Assembly: GCA_027064045.1 (NCBI GenBank)
Contig: JAMOQK010000049.1
Location: forward strand, 1 to 39,125
Length of the DNA: 39,125 bases
Origin: Sulfurimonas sp.
GTDB lineage: Bacteria; Campylobacterota; Campylobacteria; Campylobacterales; Sulfurimonadaceae
Direction of reading: 5' to 3'
This document shows, one piece after another, positions 36,418 to 39,125 of this stretch (position 1 is the first letter of the stretch; the number at the start of each line of letters is the position of its first letter). A program made the translations under genes and the position numbers. The notes under the pieces are model-generated. The model was not told where the DNA came from and made no database searches. It saw only the letters and a list, made by a program, of their open reading frames with translations.

Positions 36418-37752
36418 ATGTCTATACAAAGAAGAGATATTTTAAAACTTCCGTTTTTAATGCTTGGTGCTACTATGATAGATGGCGTGGCAAAAGATGT
36501 AGAAGATAGTGTAAGTTTAAAGAAAAAGATAAAAGTTGTCATTGTCGGTGGTGGTTTTGGTGGATTGACTTTTGCTAAAAAATTTAAAATTTTACAAAAA
36601 GATGTAGAAGTGACTGTTATAGATAAAAATGAGATTTTTATGACAGGTCCTATGTTTAATCTTCTGATAGGTGAAGTTGAAAATATTAGTTTTAACACCA
36701 TTATACACGATAGAATAAAACCTGCTTTGAAATATAATTATAATTTATTGCATGCAGAAGTTTATGATATTAACAGAGTTATAAAAAAAGTTCATACAAC
36801 TAAAGGTGTAGTTGATTATGATTATCTTATCTTATCTCCGGGTATCGCTTATGATTATGAAAAGCAGTTTTCATCTTGGGATAAAACTAAAATTTTAAGA
36901 GCTAAGATGGAAGCTCCTTCGGCATTGATTCCAGGAAGTGAATTTGTAACACTTATGGAAAATCTTAAAAATTTAAAGGGGGGAGATATTGTCTTAAGTG
37001 TTCCTCTTGGTGATTACAGATGTCCACCTGCTCCTTATGAAAGGGCATGTATGTTTGCTCAATATATACGAAATCATAAATTAAAATCAAAAGTGATAGT
37101 GATAGATAACTACTCAAGACCAGTTTCAAAAACAGAAGCATTTGAGGAGGCTTTTAGGGATGTATATCCAGATATTATTGATTATCGTGGAGATTGTACC
37201 ATAGAAGATGTTGATTTTGATGCTAAAAAAGTTATCTATTCTTATTGGGGAAAGGGTAGCAGTGATGATGGTGATACGAAAGAGGTTAAGTATGAGTTGT
37301 TAAATCTTATCGCCAACAATAAAGCAAGTGAAGTTATAAAGATGGCAAAAATCAAAACACTTGGTTGGGGATCTGCAAAACTTAAAGCTCCAACTTATCA
37401 ATCTGTAACAGATGAAGATATATATGTGATAGGGGATTGTGTAGGCTATGCTTTTCCTGAGAGTGCTCAGATGGCAAACTCTATGGCTTCCATTTGTGCT
37501 AAACATCTTTCACAAAGGATAAATAAAGAGAAAATAACATCAGACATGCCAGGAAATATTTGTATATCTATGATAGATACAAATCCAGATGAAGCTGTAA
37601 GTGACTCACACAATATCGATTTTAATGGTAAAAAATTTAATGTTGTTAGATATATGCCTTATGATAAGGATACACACAAATATAGAAGTAATGCACTCGC
37701 TCAAACACTTTTTGCGTGGTATGGCGGTATTATGAGTAATATTTTGGATTAA
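36418..37752 (+). CDS. FAD oxidoreductase like flavocytochrome c sulfide dehydrogenase (FccB)
   Basis: The 444-residue flavoprotein begins with a Tat-type signal (QRRDILKLPF). It has an FAD-binding GGGFGG loop (44-49), the FCSD-characteristic YRCPPAPYERA (Cys202), IGDCVGYAFPESAQ (Cys341) and a C-terminal WYGGIMSNIL. FccB oxidises sulfide to sulfur or polysulfide and passes electrons to a cytochrome. The Cys that binds FAD covalently in Allochromatium FccB (in a YTCY context) is replaced by Gly77 here (MTGP), so FAD should be non-covalent. The two redox Cys are retained, although Cys341 is shifted by about one position. No cytochrome partner is next to it. Confidence 0.85.
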   Translation: MSIQRRDILKLPFLMLGATMIDGVAKDVEDSVSLKKKIKVVIVGGGFGGLTFAKKFKILQKDVEVTVIDKNEIFMTGPMFNLLIGEVENISFNTIIHDRIKPALKYNYNLLHAEVYDINRVIKKVHTTKGVVDYDYLILSPGIAYDYEKQFSSWDKTKILRAKMEAPSALIPGSEFVTLMENLKNLKGGDIVLSVPLGDYRCPPAPYERACMFAQYIRNHKLKSKVIVIDNYSRPVSKTEAFEEAFRDVYPDIIDYRGDCTIEDVDFDAKKVIYSYWGKGSSDDGDTKEVKYELLNLIANNKASEVIKMAKIKTLGWGSAKLKAPTYQSVTDEDIYVIGDCVGYAFPESAQMANSMASICAKHLSQRINKEKITSDMPGNICISMIDTNPDEAVSDSHNIDFNGKKFNVVRYMPYDKDTHKYRSNALAQTLFAWYGGIMSNILD

Positions 37753-37756
37753 AGAG

Positions 37757-37784
37757 AGGAGGTACGACTAAAGTCGTACCTCCT
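37757..37784. terminator. Bidirectional terminator between the FccB-like and porin genes
   Basis: A perfect 13-bp inverted repeat, AGGAGGTACGACT / AGTCGTACCTCCT with AA between, lies between the two convergent stops (37752 and 37793). A T-rich stretch follows on the + strand, and AT-rich sequence on the other. Confidence 0.85.
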
Positions 37785-37792
37785 AGTAGTTT

Positions 37793-39125
37793 TTAGTATC
37801 TGTATCTGAAATAAACACGGATGTCTTGAGCAGTATCTATTGCATTTGGATTGTCAGATATTTTTACAGGTGTTCCAAAGTCACCCATAAAACCTTGAGA
37901 ACCAGTATAATCATAATCTAAATAAGTATATCTAACTTGCATAGTGAACATTTTATCAATAATAGGTTGTGTCCAATAAGCCTCATAAGCGTTACCACGA
38001 ACAGCTAGTTTTGAACCTATCATGGTATCTTCACCATAAGTGAATGGTCTCCAATATTGTGAACCATGGTTATATTCCATACCAAATTTACCACCAGTTA
38101 AGTTTGGTGTTTGAAGACCTACATAGATAGAATCTCCACTCTCTCTTTTTGTTGAACCCATCATAGCTTGGTTGCTTTTTGGATCTGATTGACTCCATGC
38201 ATAAGAGGCAAAGAAAGTTGTTTCATCTAAAAAGTCATTAATTTCATCACCAATACCTGCAATTTGGAAAGATAGAGCAGCCCCATCCATATCTCCATAA
38301 GTTTTCATTGTATCATCATCATGATCATATCTATTATTTTTATTTGCATCTTTCATGCCTAAAACATTTACAGCTTTATAGTATTTAGCAAAAGCAGTGT
38401 ATTGACCATTATCATACATTTTAGCTATTACACCTATAAGATCCATGTTGCTTAAGCCACCATTATCATCATAATCAGGGCTTGTCATGTTAAATCTTGA
38501 ACTTGCATTTGTTAAACCACGACCAAGACAAACTTTAAGGTAACTACCTTCAAGTAAATCATCTGTTTTCATAGTAACACTTGCACCATCAAATTCCATG
38601 TTAATAATATGACCAATAGGTGATTTTGCTTTATCATCATCTCTTAAGTTAACTAAGAAACCATTTGTAGCTGGACGACGACCAACACTTACAGTCCAGT
38701 CTCTACCAAAAGCACTTGGTGACCAGAACCAGTAAGCTTCTCTTACTCTTACTTTGTCATCTGTTGAGTTTTCATTTACAATCCAGTCAAAAGTATCAAA
38801 TCCTTGACCTGTTCCCCTTTGCTTATAACTAGCACCAAAAGCTTTGTTAAATGCTAATTGACCTTTAAACATCATACTATCAGTTGGAGCATAGCCCATA
38901 TTTAACCATAATCTCATAGAATAAATACCATTTGAGTAATTTTTATTTTTACTTTTGTACTCTATATTATCATAAGAAGTTCTAAAATCAACATCAAATT
39001 TTATGTTATCTTTATTAGCAAGTTTATTAACTGCTGAGATTTTCTTTTTGTTTTTGGTTTGACCTTTTTCTAGTTTAGCTATCTTTTTCTCAAGTGCAGA
39101 TATTCTATCTGCATCTGATTTTGTA
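37793..39125 (-). CDS. Outer-membrane porin-like protein (DUF3373 type), 5' end missing
   Basis: The reading frame stays open to the right edge, so the gene is longer than the 374 codons from the ATG at 38917; the true start lies outside. The visible part is about 443 residues. The edge segment shows a coiled-coil stretch (DADRISALEKKIAKLEKGQ) as in porins with an N-terminal coiled coil. Beta-strand-rich sequence follows, with repeated aromatic alternation and a terminal DIRVYFRYRY motif ending in Tyr. This matches the DUF3373 family of Campylobacterota porins. Substrate unknown; it probably supplies anions or sulfur compounds to the periplasmic enzymes. Confidence 0.8.
   Translation of the reverse strand, partial: TKSDADRISALEKKIAKLEKGQTKNKKKISAVNKLANKDNIKFDVDFRTSYDNIEYKSKNKNYSNGIYSMRLWLNMGYAPTDSMMFKGQLAFNKAFGASYKQRGTGQGFDTFDWIVNENSTDDKVRVREAYWFWSPSAFGRDWTVSVGRRPATNGFLVNLRDDDKAKSPIGHIINMEFDGASVTMKTDDLLEGSYLKVCLGRGLTNASSRFNMTSPDYDDNGGLSNMDLIGVIAKMYDNGQYTAFAKYYKAVNVLGMKDANKNNRYDHDDDTMKTYGDMDGAALSFQIAGIGDEINDFLDETTFFASYAWSQSDPKSNQAMMGSTKRESGDSIYVGLQTPNLTGGKFGMEYNHGSQYWRPFTYGEDTMIGSKLAVRGNAYEAYWTQPIIDKMFTMQVRYTYLDYDYTGSQGFMGDFGTPVKISDNPNAIDTAQDIRVYFRYRY

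Overview
The window is low-GC DNA from a member of the Campylobacterota (formerly Epsilonproteobacteria), most likely a free-living sulfur-metabolising genus close to Sulfurimonas. The evidence is the gene order around dnaA (dnaN, gyrB, queF; ruvC; purB-nrdA beside an RluA-type gene), an RNase J with a long basic N-terminus, a psrABC-type molybdoenzyme operon facing a flavocytochrome c sulfide dehydrogenase-like gene, and a DUF3373-like porin. The genus is an inference; no rRNA gene is present to settle it. The window covers the chromosomal replication origin.

Positions 1-7025 (+ strand) hold a compact block: a long amphipathic/coiled-coil protein, an exported BON-domain protein, a large AsmA/YhdP-like protein, a phasin-like small protein and an ABC1/UbiB kinase-like membrane protein. 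The genes are nearly contiguous, and the block may be an envelope or lipid/quinone module. Positions 7138-14355 (- strand) hold dnaA, dnaN, then gyrB, a degenerate GGDEF/EAL protein, queF and a hypothetical gene. DnaA-box-like sites lie on both sides of dnaA, which suggests a bipartite oriC, and three 10-bp-phased T tracts abut the dnaA stop.

Positions 14457-20502 hold ruvC (+), then on the - strand purB-nrdA-hypothetical and an HtrA protease. Positions 20604-24576 hold an RluA-type pseudouridine synthase with an exact parS sequence inside its coding region. Next comes a 455-bp gene-free stretch with more DnaA-box-like sites and two hairpins, and then the - strand operon hisF, nucleoside phosphorylase, rlmN and two tiny membrane-protein genes. 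A one-mismatch parS-like site lies just upstream of the phosphorylase gene. Positions 24663-29291 (+) hold rsmA, rnj, folE and fliI.

Positions 29281-31407 (-) encode a WD40-like/helical protein. Positions 31529-37752 form a sulfur-respiration region: a heme-less cytochrome-like secreted protein, psrCBA (-), and a divergent FccB-like flavoprotein (+). The last gene (-), an outer-membrane porin-like protein, runs off the right edge. No tRNA, rRNA, CRISPR array or intact mobile element was seen.
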